Below are positions 1-10,797 of a DNA stretch of 64,000 nucleotides, piece after piece. Every line of letters starts with the position of its first letter. The first letter of the stretch is position 1. Source of the stretch: Gamarada debralockiae (lineage: Eukaryota; Ascomycota; Leotiomycetes; Helotiales; Hyphodiscaceae); assembly GCA_002803225.1 (NCBI GenBank), contig NXFV01000306.1:1-64000 (forward strand), read 5' to 3'. A program made the translations under genes and the position numbers. The notes below the pieces were generated by a model. The model ran no database searches. It had not been told where the DNA came from and saw only the letters and a program-made list of their open reading frames with translations.

Positions 1-805
1 TCAAAAGGATTTGAATATGCGTCCTGCACATTTTCTTGCCGGGATGTCATCTCTGGGAAGTGCGAACTTTGTAACACCATCTTATGATCCACGTCGCTCT
101 TTATCTCGAGTCGAAGTTTATCAATCTCGGACAAAATAAGTTCTCGGGTCTCATTGTGTTGGTCGTTTACGATTGCGTGGAGCTTTGTTTCTCCACCTTC
201 CTACTTGATCACTAGGCTTTGTACACCCTCACTCAGATGATCAAAGTCTTCGGTCTGCTTCATGGCGGCCAAGTTGTGACAGTGACTGCACAAAGGTATT
301 AAATTACATCTCGGAAACTGTGATCTGCCTTAAAGCCGAGTGGAGGGTCTCACTAGCGACAAGCTAGGAAAATCCGATGCTAAGCTCACCTGAATTCAAC
401 AAGAAGACGAGTCTCCAACACCATCCTATAAGACTCAAACTGCTTTTGCAACTCATCTATTTTAGAAGGTTCCCAGAGCGCCTTGGCTGTACGGCCCATG
501 GCGCGAAACTTCTGGCCTGGCGCCCCTTCCAGCTTGCTCAACCTTGCCAAAAGCCGGTTGGCAGAGTCGTCGCATTTCCGTCCGAGATCGAGTATCGCTT
601 GATCTTCTGTAGATATCTGGCTGTTGGGAGATGTCGATTTTTGAAGAGCTTCGAACGCTGACCGAAACACCTTGGTCACGCCGTTCAGCTCTGGCTTAAC
701 TTGACCCGTCTTGTACGCCTCGTGGCATATCTCCGCGACCTTGAGGCTGAAGTCTACGAACTGGATGACGTTGCAGGCCAGTGAAAATGCTGGGATGGCT
801 TCCAT
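1..805 (-). pseudogene. NLR-type protein, N-terminal fragment, broken
   Basis: The 5' part of a fungal STAND/NLR-like gene running off the left edge. Exon 1 (805-390) begins MEAIPAFSLACNVIQFVDFS, the alpha-helical N-terminal domain seen ahead of NACHT or ankyrin modules in many Pezizomycotina proteins. A canonical intron (389-286, GTGAGC...TGCAG) joins in frame to exon 2, which reads SHCHNLAAMKQTEDFDHLSE. An in-frame TAG at 203-201 then interrupts, but the same frame stays open to the window edge with family-like text (TRELILSEIDKLRLEIKSD, then MVLQSSHFPE). The open frame after the stop argues for a recent nonsense mutation rather than a short gene. A truncated N-domain-only product remains possible. 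No NACHT or repeat domain is visible inside the window. Confidence 0.6.
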
Positions 806-1100
806 ACTTGCATGCAGATATTCAAAAATTTGATCGAAGGCAAAGAACGATGAGGTACACAGCTTGGCCGACTTTTGCCTCGTTGGTGTGCTGGATGTTC
901 CGCTACGTTAATCCGTTCCGGACGACGAGGCTTGCTGTGTTGGCAAGGCTTTGGGGCAGGCTGCACGCCAGCCATTTTGCTGAGTCCGAGGCAAAATTCA
1001 CGTAATAAAAAACAGAGTATCTGCATCTTGAATCACTAGACTGATATAGCTGATGAACAGGCATTCGGATTGATACCACGTGACAGTACCCACATTCTGG

Positions 1101-2210
1101 TTACCTCCTTCCTCTATCTCTTCTCCCTGTGTCCTCAGTTTTGCGTCGTTTCTGAAGACTCGGCCCATGTTCCATTCCACTACCTCTCGGCCCATCCTCT
1201 GTTGGTCTTTTCCGACTCTTCTCCAACAGATTCTTGCCCTCTCCACCCTTCCTCTTCGTCAACCGATCAATACGATCAATGCCCTCCCCAAGATCCCTCC
1301 ATTCCTCTCCACCGTACCCAGCATCCTTTCTACCACCTTTCTTAGCCCGCTCCTTCTTGCTCTCCTTCGGTAATCGGACATAATTCCTCTCTTCATATTC
1401 CCGTCTCTCTTTCTCGTCCCGCTTTTCCTTCTCGCTCTTGGACCTTCTACCACCCTCAACTATACCACTACCGATACTGGGTTCCACCAATGGAGCAGTA
1501 GACAGTTCCGTAGATATAAACTCATCCAAAGTTGCAGACTTATTGGGCTTTCGTACCTCTTTCTCCCGACGATCAGTCGTAGGCATGGTCTTTGCTTGGA
1601 TGCGCGGTGGCTTGTAGACCCCATCTTCTGATCTCCTATTGTCCGTTTCTGCGCCGGTAAATGAAGGTCGTATGAGAGAGGAGGGGTTGGGTCTGTATTG
1701 TAGATCGTCGATTTCGGATGCTTTGAGCGTTACCCCCCCATCCTTAGATTCGGCATCGCTATCCTTATCCTCATCGTCGTCCTCTTCCTCAGAGATATCT
1801 TCCCTCTGAGCAATCGTGCCATTTGCTTTCAATGCTCTGTCTGCGGCTACCTTGACGTCCTCTGCGGCGCGCACGACTTTGTCGATTTGATACTTCAGAT
1901 CCTTTTCAAGATTCAACACGCCCTTGTCAATAAAAACGCTCAATTCGTGAAGTTTTTTAGTGACCGAGTTGTCCAAGTCTCCGTCCTCCTCTTCATCGGA
2001 GCCACTTCGACCATTTCGTATCTTGAGAAGGATGAGGAAGACGAGATTTTGGAGGTAGGAGAGAAAGAGCTCATTTTTGACATCGAGAAGAGAGATTCCA
2101 TCTTTTGGAGGAAGAAGCGACGGAACTTTGTCCTCGGCCGCTTCAGAGGCAGAATTTATCGATTGAGTAAGAGCCTCCAGCAATGCTGGCAGAGTAGATT
2201 GGATCGCCAT
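1101..2210 (-). CDS. LCP5: Lcp5/neuroguidin-like U3 snoRNP (SSU processome) protein
   Basis: Single-exon gene of 369 aa. The N-terminus (MAIQSTLPALLEALTQSINS, then LDVKNELFLSYLQNLVFLIL) is the Sas10/Utp3/C1D domain of Lcp5 and neuroguidin, which bind U3 snoRNP and act in 18S rRNA maturation in the nucleolus. An acidic stretch (EEEDDDEDKDSDAESKD) follows, then a long Lys/Arg/Glu-rich tail with nuclear-localisation-like clusters (KSEKEKRDEKERREYEE; KKERAKKGGRK) ending in RRDRGRR, typical of the family. An ATG 49 codons further upstream (2357) is open in frame, but that extension resembles no family N-terminus, so the start at 2210 is chosen. It is divergent from the TM9SF gene and shares a roughly 400-bp promoter region with it. 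Confidence 0.85.
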   Translation of the reverse strand: MAIQSTLPALLEALTQSINSASEAAEDKVPSLLPPKDGISLLDVKNELFLSYLQNLVFLILLKIRNGRSGSDEEEDGDLDNSVTKKLHELSVFIDKGVLNLEKDLKYQIDKVVRAAEDVKVAADRALKANGTIAQREDISEEEDDDEDKDSDAESKDGGVTLKASEIDDLQYRPNPSSLIRPSFTGAETDNRRSEDGVYKPPRIQAKTMPTTDRREKEVRKPNKSATLDEFISTELSTAPLVEPSIGSGIVEGGRRSKSEKEKRDEKERREYEERNYVRLPKESKKERAKKGGRKDAGYGGEEWRDLGEGIDRIDRLTKRKGGEGKNLLEKSRKRPTEDGPRGSGMEHGPSLQKRRKTEDTGRRDRGRR

Positions 2211-2606
2211 TGTGTTCTGTTGAAGCTGCCAAAAAGGTAATATAAGCGGAAAGAAAATATAAGTTTGGGGTTGCAGGGATCGTCGGCAAAAGGTTTTACC
2301 GCGCCGGGAGCCAGATCGGTGGATATACTGAAGGAACACCAAGCTCCTTGAACACATCCAACGACGCCGCGTCGCTTTGAGAAGGACAACAATAATTGGC
2401 GCTGAAGGACTTCGAAGGTCTCGTCAACTGCGTACCCGGTGTATAAGTGAATCGGTTCGTTGAAGTAAATTATTCTGGCTTCGATGCCAGCTCATTGAGG
2501 GTGCTTTCAAAACTCGTAAGCTCCTCCTAATTCTTCCAAAAGCGCAAAAGGATTGTAGCCTAACGCATTCCCAGAGTCGACTCTTTCCGTAACATATCCA
2601 CTCGAA
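2211..2606. promoter_or_regulatory. Divergent promoter region, LCP5 / EMP70-like
   Basis: A 396-bp gap between two divergently transcribed housekeeping genes. It must hold both promoters and 5' UTRs. I see no convincing TATA box or other named motif. Confidence 0.4.
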
Positions 2607-4587
2607 ATGCGTTTACGGAACCTCTCGCCTTCTGCGGCGCTCCTTGCGACTCTCCTCGCCGCCCCAGAACTCTCCTTAGCTTTCTACCTACCAGGTGTTG
2701 CGCCAACATCATATAAAAAGGGGGACTTAGTACCTCTGAATGTCAACAGCCTCACGCCCGTGGGCTCACAAACCGATGGCACATTACGATCAGTCGTCTC
2801 ATTCGATTACTACCACCCTGCCTTCCACTTCTGCCGACCAAAACCCAAGCCCGAATATGTATCAGAAAGTCTAGGCAGCATCCTATTTGGAGACCGAATA
2901 ATGACGTCCCCTTTTGAGCTCCACATGGCGGACAATAGTACATTCTGCAAGGTTCTATGCGACGTGAAGTTCCAAGACAAAGAGGCGGGTTTTGTCAATC
3001 GACGAATAGCGCAAGGCTACGCGCTGAATTGGCTTGTTGACGGATTGCCTGCTGGACAACTGATCGAGGACGAGGTTACGAAAACGAGGTTTTACAGTCA
3101 AGGATTTGCGTTGGGGAGCAACGACCAGAAGGAAATGCATCTGAACAATCATTATGATATTCTGATTGATTACCACAAATTCTCTGATGACCAGTATCGT
3201 GTGGTTGGGGTTATTGTGCAGCCGGACTCGAGGGCGAGCCAGGATGGACTGGCCTGTGGAGAAGGTGGACCACCTTTGATTCTAGACGACAATGAAAATT
3301 CCGAAACTGCTGTTCAATGGACCTACAGCGTATACTGGATCGAATCGTCGACCGCGTGGGCTACCAGATGGGACAAATACTTGCATGTTTTCGACCCTAA
3401 GATCCACTGGTTCTCGCTCATCAATTCGGCAATTATTGTTATCTTTCTGACGATCACTGTTGTCTCGATTCTCTTGCGAGCCTTGAGAAAAGACATCCAA
3501 AGATACAATCGCCTGGACTCGATCAACCTGGACGATTTATCGGGAACATCTGCTGCTATTGAGGATGGCGTGCAAGAGGATTCCGGGTGGAAGTTAGTAC
3601 ACGGCGATGTTTTCCGAACACCAGGTTCTCCACTCATCTTGAGCGTGTTCCTTGGGAATGGCGCTCAACTTTTCGTCATGACCGGGTTGACCATTGCCTT
3701 CGCTCTTCTAGGATTCCTTTCTCCATCAAACCGTGGCTCCTTAGGCACAATCATGATTTTGCTCTACACCATTCTCGGCTTCATCGGTGGCTACGTCTCT
3801 GCACGTGTCTACAAGTCATTCGGTGGTGAAAAGTGGAAGCTCAACATCGCACTCACCCCCTCACTCGTCCCAGGCATCGTGTTCGGCACTTTCTTTCTAT
3901 TGAACCTGTTCCTCTGGTTCAAGGAATCTTCCGGAGCAGTTCCCTTTACCACCATGCTTGTTATTGTCGGCATCTGGTTCCTGATCTCTGTTCCCCTTTC
4001 ATTCGCCGGATCTTGGGTGGGATTCCGCCAACCACCCATCGCACCACCTGTTCGCACCAACCAGATCCCCCGTCAAATTCCTCCAAGCACAACGTACATG
4101 CGACCCATTCCATCCATGCTACTTGTCGGTATTCTCCCATTCGGTGCCATCTTTGTGGAGCTGTACTTCATCATGTCGTCCATCTGGTTCAGCAAGGTTT
4201 ACTACATGTTTGGCTTCCTATTCCTCTGCTACGGACTCATGATCATCACTTGCGCCGCAGTGACAGTTCTCATGGTGTACTTCTTACTCTGCAGTGAGAA
4301 CTACCATTGGCATTGGAGAGCATTTATGACTGCTGGTGCGTCAGCTGGATATGTATTTGCGAATGCGTTAATTTATTGGATCACGAAGCTGCAATTGGGG
4401 GGTCTTACTGGGAGTGTTCTATACATTGGATATAGTGCGCTGATTTCCTTCCTTTTCTTCATCCTTACTGGTAAGTCGTCCCACTCCCTTTCTGCAAACT
4501 CAGCAGCTAACTTGAACAGGCACCATCGGATTCTTTGCCAGCTGGGCGTTCGTGCAGAAGATTTACGGATCTATCAAGATCGACTAA
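2607..4587 (+). CDS. EMP70: Transmembrane 9 superfamily (EMP70/TMN) endomembrane protein
   Basis: Two exons (2607-4470, 4520-4587) with a 49-nt GTAAGT...ACAG intron give 643 aa, the normal length for the family. A cleavable signal peptide (ALLATLLAAPELSLAFYLPG) is followed by the lumenal domain, with conserved text such as YYHPAFHFCRPKP, SLGSILFGDRI and FCKVLC. Nine transmembrane helices follow from about residue 270. The spliced C-terminus reads GFFASWAFVQKIYGSIKID, ending in the KxD/E COPI-binding signal characteristic of TM9SF proteins, which is lost if the intron is ignored. Family members act in Golgi/endosome sorting of membrane proteins, cell adhesion and metal homeostasis. The symbol marks the family; which yeast paralogue (EMP70, TMN2, TMN3) is closest cannot be decided here. 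Confidence 0.9.
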
Positions 4588-5034
4588 GATCACAATGTGA
4601 AAGAGGGAAGAGGCATGTTGACGCGGAGATGGAAGAAAACACCGGTGCGGGTTTTATTTTGTTTGTACGATACGCTGGAATTTCAAAACATTTCAGTGGT
4701 GAAGCGGGAAGGGTGGCGATGGCGTCTGCTTTTGGTTCATGTGGCAGTAGACAAATAATCTCTTTCGCATTCCCACTACATGAAAACGTTGATATGTTGC
4801 TCGTGATGTGAGAAGAAATCTAACAAGTGAATTAAAACCCAGGCAGACTCGTATACTGCACAAAAGTTTGAATGGCATATCGCACACTATCTAGAGCAGA
4901 TTTCTCATCAAGATGCGGCTGTGAGGAAGGCTGTACATGTCAAGGATCTTCAAATACAATGAGCCTCGACCAGGAGAAATCATCAATTATCCATCTATCC
5001 CCCCACCCCAACACCACTATTTTGTCTTGGTATC
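4588..5034. other. Convergent intergenic region
   Basis: Shared 3' flank of the convergent EMP70-like and MED4 genes. It probably carries both 3' UTRs. No further gene or repeat seen. Confidence 0.5.
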
Positions 5035-6098
5035 TCACTCAGAATCATCGTCATCGTCAAAAGTCTCCAACTGGAACACCTTCGGGCGTTCCTCCCTCCT
5101 CTCCCCACCAGCACTTCCGCTAACACTCATGCGTCTCTCCATCTCTCTCCTCCTCTCCTCTTCCAACCTAGCCCTTTCCTCAGCCTGTACTCTCTCCTCT
5201 TCCTCCACAATCCTCTTCCGTTCCGCCTCCAACTCTGCACCCCGCTCAGGATCAAACGTCGCCGGATCCTCTCCCCGATCAAGCAGTACCTGAATAGTAG
5301 CCAACGCGCCCCGCTTGATATCATGCTCCGCCGGCCACGGAAAGAAAGGTACCTGTGCAAGCGGGTTTAAAGACTGTTGCCATTCTTGCGGAAGCGCCGT
5401 CGTGGAATTGGACGTGTCTTGTGATGTTTGCGCTTGTGTAACTCCCCCGGCGTTTGAAGGCGTCGCAGAATCAATTTCCATCGCCGTGCCATTATTGCTC
5501 ACACCTACATTGCCATCTGTGATGATGCCATTACTGCCGTTTGTAGCTGCCACAGGTGTAGTAGTGCCGTTTGTTTGCGGCTCGGATTTGTCCTTCGTCG
5601 GACTGGAGGCTCCCGCCTCGGCAGCTCCTATTTCAGTTGTCTCGCGATACGTAGCTGGGAGGGTTTTTTCGGATATTTTCTTTGCGTAGCTTAAGAGTTC
5701 GGAGTAGGAGACCGGATTTGTAGTTTCGGGGAAGACAGTGGAGGGGGTGTTGATGAGGGCGCGACGGGTGTCGGTTAGGAGGGTGAGAGTCTCGCGGATT
5801 TGGGTGTCAAGGGTGGAGGAGGTGGAGCGGAGGGAGATAATCTTCTCGTGGTTACGCTGATGGAGGGATACTGTAGTTGTTAGCTTTGGCCGGTGGAAGG
5901 GGAGGGTGGGGATGTACGTTGTTCAAGGCCTTGGTTGAGCTCTGCGTCGGCGGTCAATAGATCGGTTGCATGAGCTGGTGTAGGGTTGTAAGTTGAGATT
6001 GAGGTTATTAGCGTCTGCAGAGCTTTCTCTACTCGCTCGAATCGAGCGTCAATGATTTTGTCCATGGTTGACCAGGAAGGCGCTATGTTGATTGACAA
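5035..6098 (-). CDS. MED4: Mediator complex subunit 4
   Basis: Two exons (6098-5918, 5870-5035) joined by a 47-nt intron (GTACAT...CTACAG) give 338 aa. Splicing yields MDKIIDARFERVEKALQTLI, then AELNQGLEQLSLHQRNHEKI, the coiled-coil start typical of fungal MED4 (Mediator middle module, RNA polymerase II transcription). The central part holds the YSELLSYAKKISEKTLPATY segment. Later come the conserved PFFPWPAEHDIKRGAL motif, a charged coiled coil rich in Glu/Arg, and an acidic tail (FDDDDDSE). The first ATG is at 6098, but a second at 6065 gives the MDKIIDARFERVEKAL start and may be the real one. Convergent with the EMP70-like gene. Confidence 0.85.
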
Positions 6099-6233
6099 CG
6101 AGGTTTAGAAGGCGCGACGATAGGAGCTCCACCCCTGCAAAGCCCCTTTAGCGTGGTTCCTTGGAGGTCACATGATGGTCCCTGAATTCACTTCACGTCA
6201 AAGTCGACATAACTCTCGTTCTGTGAACGAATT

Positions 6234-6442
6234 ACCCGTATTAATTGCTTTTACAAGCCACTGTGTATAATCGAATTATACACCACATCTTAAAAAAATA
6301 AAACATTACAAAATAATTTGAATAAGCATTATATTAATTGTTTTAAATCTTTTACTAGAAAAATTATAAAAAAATTTATGTGATTTTTAAAATGGATATT
6401 GCTTATAGAATGAATTGTTCTTATAAAGCAATTAGTACGGGT
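6234..6442. mobile_element. MITE-like AT-rich inverted-repeat element
   Basis: The ends are inverted copies. The left reads ACCCGTATTAATTGCTTT (6234 onward). The right, on the reverse strand from 6442, reads ACCCGTACTAATTGCTTT: one mismatch in 18. The 209-bp interior is very AT-rich and non-coding, unlike the flanks. I see no clear target-site duplication, so this is probably an old non-autonomous element. Confidence 0.5.
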
Positions 6443-6864
6443 CAATGTTTTCCTTTTACGGAAAAGGAGAGCGGTCAACGTTCTTGCCAGGGGTTGAGTC
6501 AGCTCGTAAACAAACTCACCAGCTGGGCGGCACAAATATCCTCTAGCGTCGGCCGTCAGTGTCTTTAGCCTTACCTGTCAGATCTGCACCGCTTTGAAAG
6601 TTGGACCCAGGGTGGTGGTAAACCCTTGCTACGATAGGCCCCATGATTTTATTTGAGTATCGCCAACGCCTGTACATAAGCCCTAGAGGCTGACGGGCTT
6701 GCCTCTCTTACTGTATAGGCAGTTGATGGCGCCCAACGGCGTCTGAGCAGGTTGCTTAACCCATTGGGGGCGGAAAGACAAATATATAACCTTATATAAA
6801 TCCTTACTTTTCCCTGCAGTCCTCAGTCCGTTCGATAGTGCTTGCTGGCCCTTCTACTTCCATT

Positions 6865-6902
6865 CCAAGGGCGATTCTTCTCTCCAAGGGCGATTCTTCT
6901 CT
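6865..6902 (+). repeat. 19-bp tandem duplication
   Basis: Two identical adjacent copies of CCAAGGGCGATTCTTCTCT, just upstream of the hemerythrin-like gene and probably in its promoter or 5' UTR. Confidence 0.9.
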
Positions 6903-7011
6903 CCTCAATTGAATATTTACAATCTCGATTGTGTTCTCTTCAATAAACCATCATCTTGATCTCTATTCCTTTCTGTTAATTTTCAGTGTATTAAACCCTG
7001 CAACCGTTAAG

Positions 7012-7924
7012 ATGGGAGGCAAGCCATCAAAGCCCGCCAAGCAATGGGCAGACAGTCCTTTCAAACTGATCGAATCACCCCGCTTTAAACTCGGCGTAAG
7101 TCCCCTCCTTCCATGCCCTCCCTCATTAAAACTCTAAAACTCCCCTCAGAACAAAGACCTCTCTAAAGAATCCGGCGCCTTCGCCTGCGCCAACGAAATG
7201 GCCCTCGTCCACAACGTCTTGATCCGGGCCCTAAATTGCATCTACCTCCAAGCACCCAATGTCAAGAATCCCGTCGACGTTGCCGATTTCCTCACCTTCA
7301 TGCATTCCTGGTCTTTATTCCTCCACATGCATCACGACACCGAAGAGAGCGTCATCTTTCCCCTATTTGAGTCCAGTATAGGTATGCCTGGCTTCATGGA
7401 GAAGAATGTGGAGCAGCATCATGGCTTTGGTCCTGGTGTGGGCGAGTACGATGGTTATGTGAAAGCTTGTCAGGAGGGAAAGGAGACTTTTGATGGGGAG
7501 AGAGTCAGGAAGATCGTGGATGGATTTGGAGGGATTTTGACACAGCATTTGACGGAGGAGATTGATACCCTTCTCAGTCTCGAAGAACACTCGGAAAAGA
7601 TCGACTGGCATGATTATCATGTGAAGGTGCAGAAGAAGGCTGTTGATGAAGGTGACTCGGTATGTACTCCTTTCATCTTTGTTGCAGGACGCATTTCACC
7701 GGGAGATTCAGCTGACATTATTGCGATAGGAACTCGAAATTCCATGCATCATTACCAACATGGAGTTCCACACCGAAGGCGGTATTCACGATCCTCTGTG
7801 GCCACCGCTGCCGTGGCATGCGCTTCTTATTTTCCGGTGGTGGTATATCCCGAAGCACAAGGGTGCTTGGAGATTCTCTTCTTGTGACTCGCATGGGAGG
7901 CCGAAGGAGCTACCCTTTGTCTAG
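7012..7924 (+). CDS. Hemerythrin-like HHE-domain protein
   Basis: Three exons (7012-7095, 7150-7659, 7730-7924) with introns of 54 and 70 nt (GTAAGT...CTCAG; GTATGT...GATAG) give 262 aa. The middle exon holds the HHE cation-binding four-helix fold: HNVLIRALNCIY, FMHSWSLFLHMHHDTEESVI, NVEQHHGF and ILTQHLTEEIDTLL provide His/Glu ligands for a probable di-iron centre. The third exon contributes a Trp-rich tail (WPPLPWHALLIFRWWYIPKH). Fungal members are soluble proteins of uncertain role, suggested in oxygen or nitric-oxide sensing and iron handling. No signal peptide. A TATA-like motif lies about 230 bp upstream. Confidence 0.8.
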
Positions 7925-8140
7925 GTGACATTCGATATCTTCAGGTTCTGGCGATGAGGCTCTTGGACTTTTCGCCCGCTGATTGCTATTTGTTAAGCGA
8001 CTTCTCCTTTGTGTTTATGCTAGCTGTAGATTTAATCCTACAGTCTCTGATATCCTAGCATGATCAATTCCGTATGCAAATCTAGACCCCATCTGCCACC
8101 TATTTTCTACGTGCATCTCTCTCTTATACTTCAATCTCAT

Positions 8141-8821
8141 TCAAAATGGCCGAAATCTAATATGACATCTCTCAATCCCCACATTATCTTCGCATCCCTC
8201 AATCTTAAATCTCTCACTCCACCTCTCCGTTCCTTTCCCATCGACATCATCCCACAGGACAACAGCAACATAGACCCTTTCTCCCTTAAGCTTCTCGATC
8301 GACCTCCCTTGCACCTGCCCCAGGAAACCATCTGCCTCGTCATCTCCGATAGGAAAGTGGACCGTTTTAGGAGCTGGCGTGAATGTCAAGATTTCCGCGA
8401 CGCTGGAGGGTAAGGATTGTATTTTGGGTTTGAACGCGATGTGGTGTACGATAGGCATGGCGGATGCTATTGGTATCAAGATTTGCGTTATGGCCCTGAC
8501 TTTTGAGGGAGTGGAAAAGGATACGTGTGAGGCTAGGGTGTCCCATGCTACAATATATCAGAAAATTCGAAATCAGGGTTCGGAATGTAGGTTGGGGAGA
8601 AGAGTCAGAGATAAAGGTAACGTACTAAGCCAAAACTCGACCTTATTCGGGTCTTCCACAACCGTGCCCCACGATCCGGAAAGAAAACCGGGAGGCGTGG
8701 GAGAGGTGAGTTCGTGGATTATTGCGGCGGCGGTTGAGGGTATGTCCGTTCCTGGGAGGACGGGGAGTTGGAAGCGCTCAACTAATGGGAGCGGTTGCGG
8801 CATCTCGTATACTAAAACCAT
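8141..8821 (-). CDS. Small ABM-like alpha-beta barrel protein (hypothetical)
   Basis: Two exons (8821-8626, 8547-8141) with a 78-nt intron (GTACGT...TTGTAG) give about 200 aa. The joined frame reads VEDPNKVEFWLTWDTLASHV, so what look like two separate frames is one gene. The pattern (short beta strand, VEFWLTWDTLASH, then a second MPIVHHIAFKP strand) is like fungal antibiotic-biosynthesis-monooxygenase or stress-responsive dimeric alpha-beta barrel proteins with two repeats. This assignment rests on fold-like resemblance rather than a decisive motif. No signal peptide or membrane segment. Lies tail-to-tail with the hemerythrin-like gene, 216 bp away. Confidence 0.55.
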
Positions 8822-9322
8822 CAAAAGTTATTCAAGAAAGGTACAATGGGACTTGGTGGATTTTGACAAAGTGGGCTATATTTAAACATTGTCTGAAGAT
8901 AAGAGATACGATATCCAGCCGACCCGAGGATCGAGGCTGATCTTCAGCCTGATTTTCATATAGGCTAAATCAGGACTGACTTCGAGAGATCATGAGAGAT
9001 AGGAGGATTAAACACCAGAGTCGTGAAGCAAGTGAAATCGTTTGATGGAGATGAAACCAATTCCGTATGAATAGACACACTGGTATCTAAAATGATAAAA
9101 TTCCAACTCAAACCACGCGCCGACTGATGCAATCCTGCCCCGTGCTCCTATACGATGCTCCAGACCCATTTTGGTACCCCGTGGGAACCAAAGAAAGGTG
9201 ACATATGAGAGAAGACGAAGGAAATCATGTACACCGATTTTTCCAATCGAAAAGGTGTGCGGCTTTGTTGAAAGGCCCCTCAATCAGGAGAGATAATTGC
9301 TGAGAGACACACTGAAAAGCGC
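8822..9322. other. Intergenic region
   Basis: About 500 bp upstream of the barrel protein and downstream of the broken secreted-protein gene. No gene, repeat or motif recognised. Confidence 0.4.
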
Positions 9323-9753
9323 CTAGTTGGTCTTCTTTCCGTTCGCCCGAGTCTTCACAATAGACTGAAGGTAGCCAGTAAAGTGGCTCTGCATTCCAGA
9401 GATGTGGACATAGTTAGAATCATTGGCGATAGCCTTGCCCTGAGCAGCGTTCACTGCAGCAATGTTGTGCTGAGCATTGTAGGTATTGAGCTCAGAGATG
9501 CATATCGGCCGTCCTATCAGCGATGATGACCATCTTCGGACGAGCTAGGTGAGCAGCGCTCATGCAAGCGGCGAACTCGGATTCGATGTCGTCGTTGCGA
9601 GTCCAGAGATCGGTCTCCTCTCTTGTGGCTGGTGGCAGTGGATGCGACTGTAGAGACTGCTGTTCCGATCAAAACCAATGGCCTGGCTGCGATTGGTTGA
9701 GCAAGGCTGATGGCAGCGGTGAGAGCAACGGTGGTAGGGGTGAATGAAACCAT
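9323..9753 (-). pseudogene. Small secreted protein gene with two frameshifts
   Basis: A clear signal peptide starts at 9753 (MVSFTPTTVALTAAISLAQP, then IAARP). About 40 codons in, the coding text moves to another frame (EETDLWTRNDDIESEFAACM, then SAAHLARPKMVIIADRTAD). After about 40 more codons it moves again (ISELNTYNAQHNIAAVNAAQ, SNYVHISGMQSHFTGYLQSI) and ends at a TAG (9325-9323). No GT...AG pair of intron size explains either switch, so two indels are inferred. The intact ancestor would be a secreted protein of about 140 aa, possibly effector-like. Sequencing error is the alternative. Family not recognised. Confidence 0.6.
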
Positions 9754-10797
9754 TTTTTGCTAATTTGTTGTTTTGTTGAAGAAACTTGGAAAGCGTGAAG
9801 TAGTTGAAAGTTGAAGATGTTTGTTGATGAAAAGGGAAATTTCTAGATGTCTTCGACAGTCATGTACTTTCCCCTCTACCTCCATGATCTCGCAGTGAGG
9901 GGTGTCGTTGAGCACTTGAAACTCAAAATAGTTACATTTCAGAGGATGGAAGATTAATTTCACTAAAGTTGATATCTTCAGAAAGAACTTTCGAAGCGGG
10001 TGTAAAGCTTAATCGCCAGAGAGGCTTCGAAACAGCCAAGAATGTTTTTTGATTCCATTCGAGGAGACAAGTTCCTAGAAAGAATAAGCAAAGCAAGAAC
10101 TTCACGTTCCAGGATGAGCTTTGCATAATCGCCAAGTGAGGCTACAAGCGGCGAGGCTGTTTCCTACAACTCCATTCAAGCATGCAGCACCGGTCCTGGC
10201 TCCCTTGCGGCGTACAGGTATTTTGGGATAAAGCACGCGGCGTTGATAAGATCCCTAGGATTCCTCATCATGCAACAATTAGGATCAATAGTGTTGTATC
10301 GCGTGAGTTTCAGTGTAAAATGGGAACTGGGAAGGAAGGATTTTCGGCGAGGCTGAAGATGCGCAGTCGCCAAGATCTTTATTTTGGTTCGCGAAGAACT
10401 GTCGAATCAGACGATATTGTGGTAAAATCATGTATGTATTGATGTCTCTAAGGAAGGAAAGTTAGAGGGTTGCCAGAACCCGAAATATGTGTACACAACT
10501 GTTGCCATAGCAACCAGCTCATCTGGCAAGAACCCAAGCGAAGGCTATCACTGAGGAGAAAAGGGGCTTCACATCGCCCTTCTTCTCGTCCGGAGAAGTT
10601 TTGGTAGTAAATCTTAGTTAGCGACAATGACAGACGGGTAGTAAGGAATTATACTGCTTTATCAAAGTATTCTCTAATTCGATGCCAAATCCGAGAAAAT
10701 AAGCTTCCGAAGCCCCTCCTTACCTACTCGAAGTTGACTTCTACACTGGTCAGCACCCATTTCTACTCTTTTAATGTCTATCATCACACACTAACCT
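9754..10797. other. Gene-poor region
   Basis: About 1 kb with only short open frames lacking recognisable domains or codon bias. Nothing supportable seen. Confidence 0.4.

Larger units (their letters stand above)
6099..7011. other. Intergenic region with MITE-like element and core promoter
   Basis: A 913-bp divergent gap between MED4 and the hemerythrin-like gene. It holds an AT-rich inverted-repeat element (6234-6442), a 19-bp tandem duplication (6865-6902) and a TATA-like TATATAA at 6783-6789, about 230 bp upstream of the next start codon. No coding sequence recognised. Confidence 0.5.

Noticed and set aside
1101..2357. Longer start for LCP5 at 2357
   Set aside because: The 49 extra residues resemble nothing in the family and lie in the divergent promoter; the ATG at 2210 gives the normal N-terminus.
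4471..4811. Read-through C-terminus of the EMP70-like protein to 4811
   Set aside because: It ignores a clear 49-nt intron whose removal gives the conserved tail and sorting signal.
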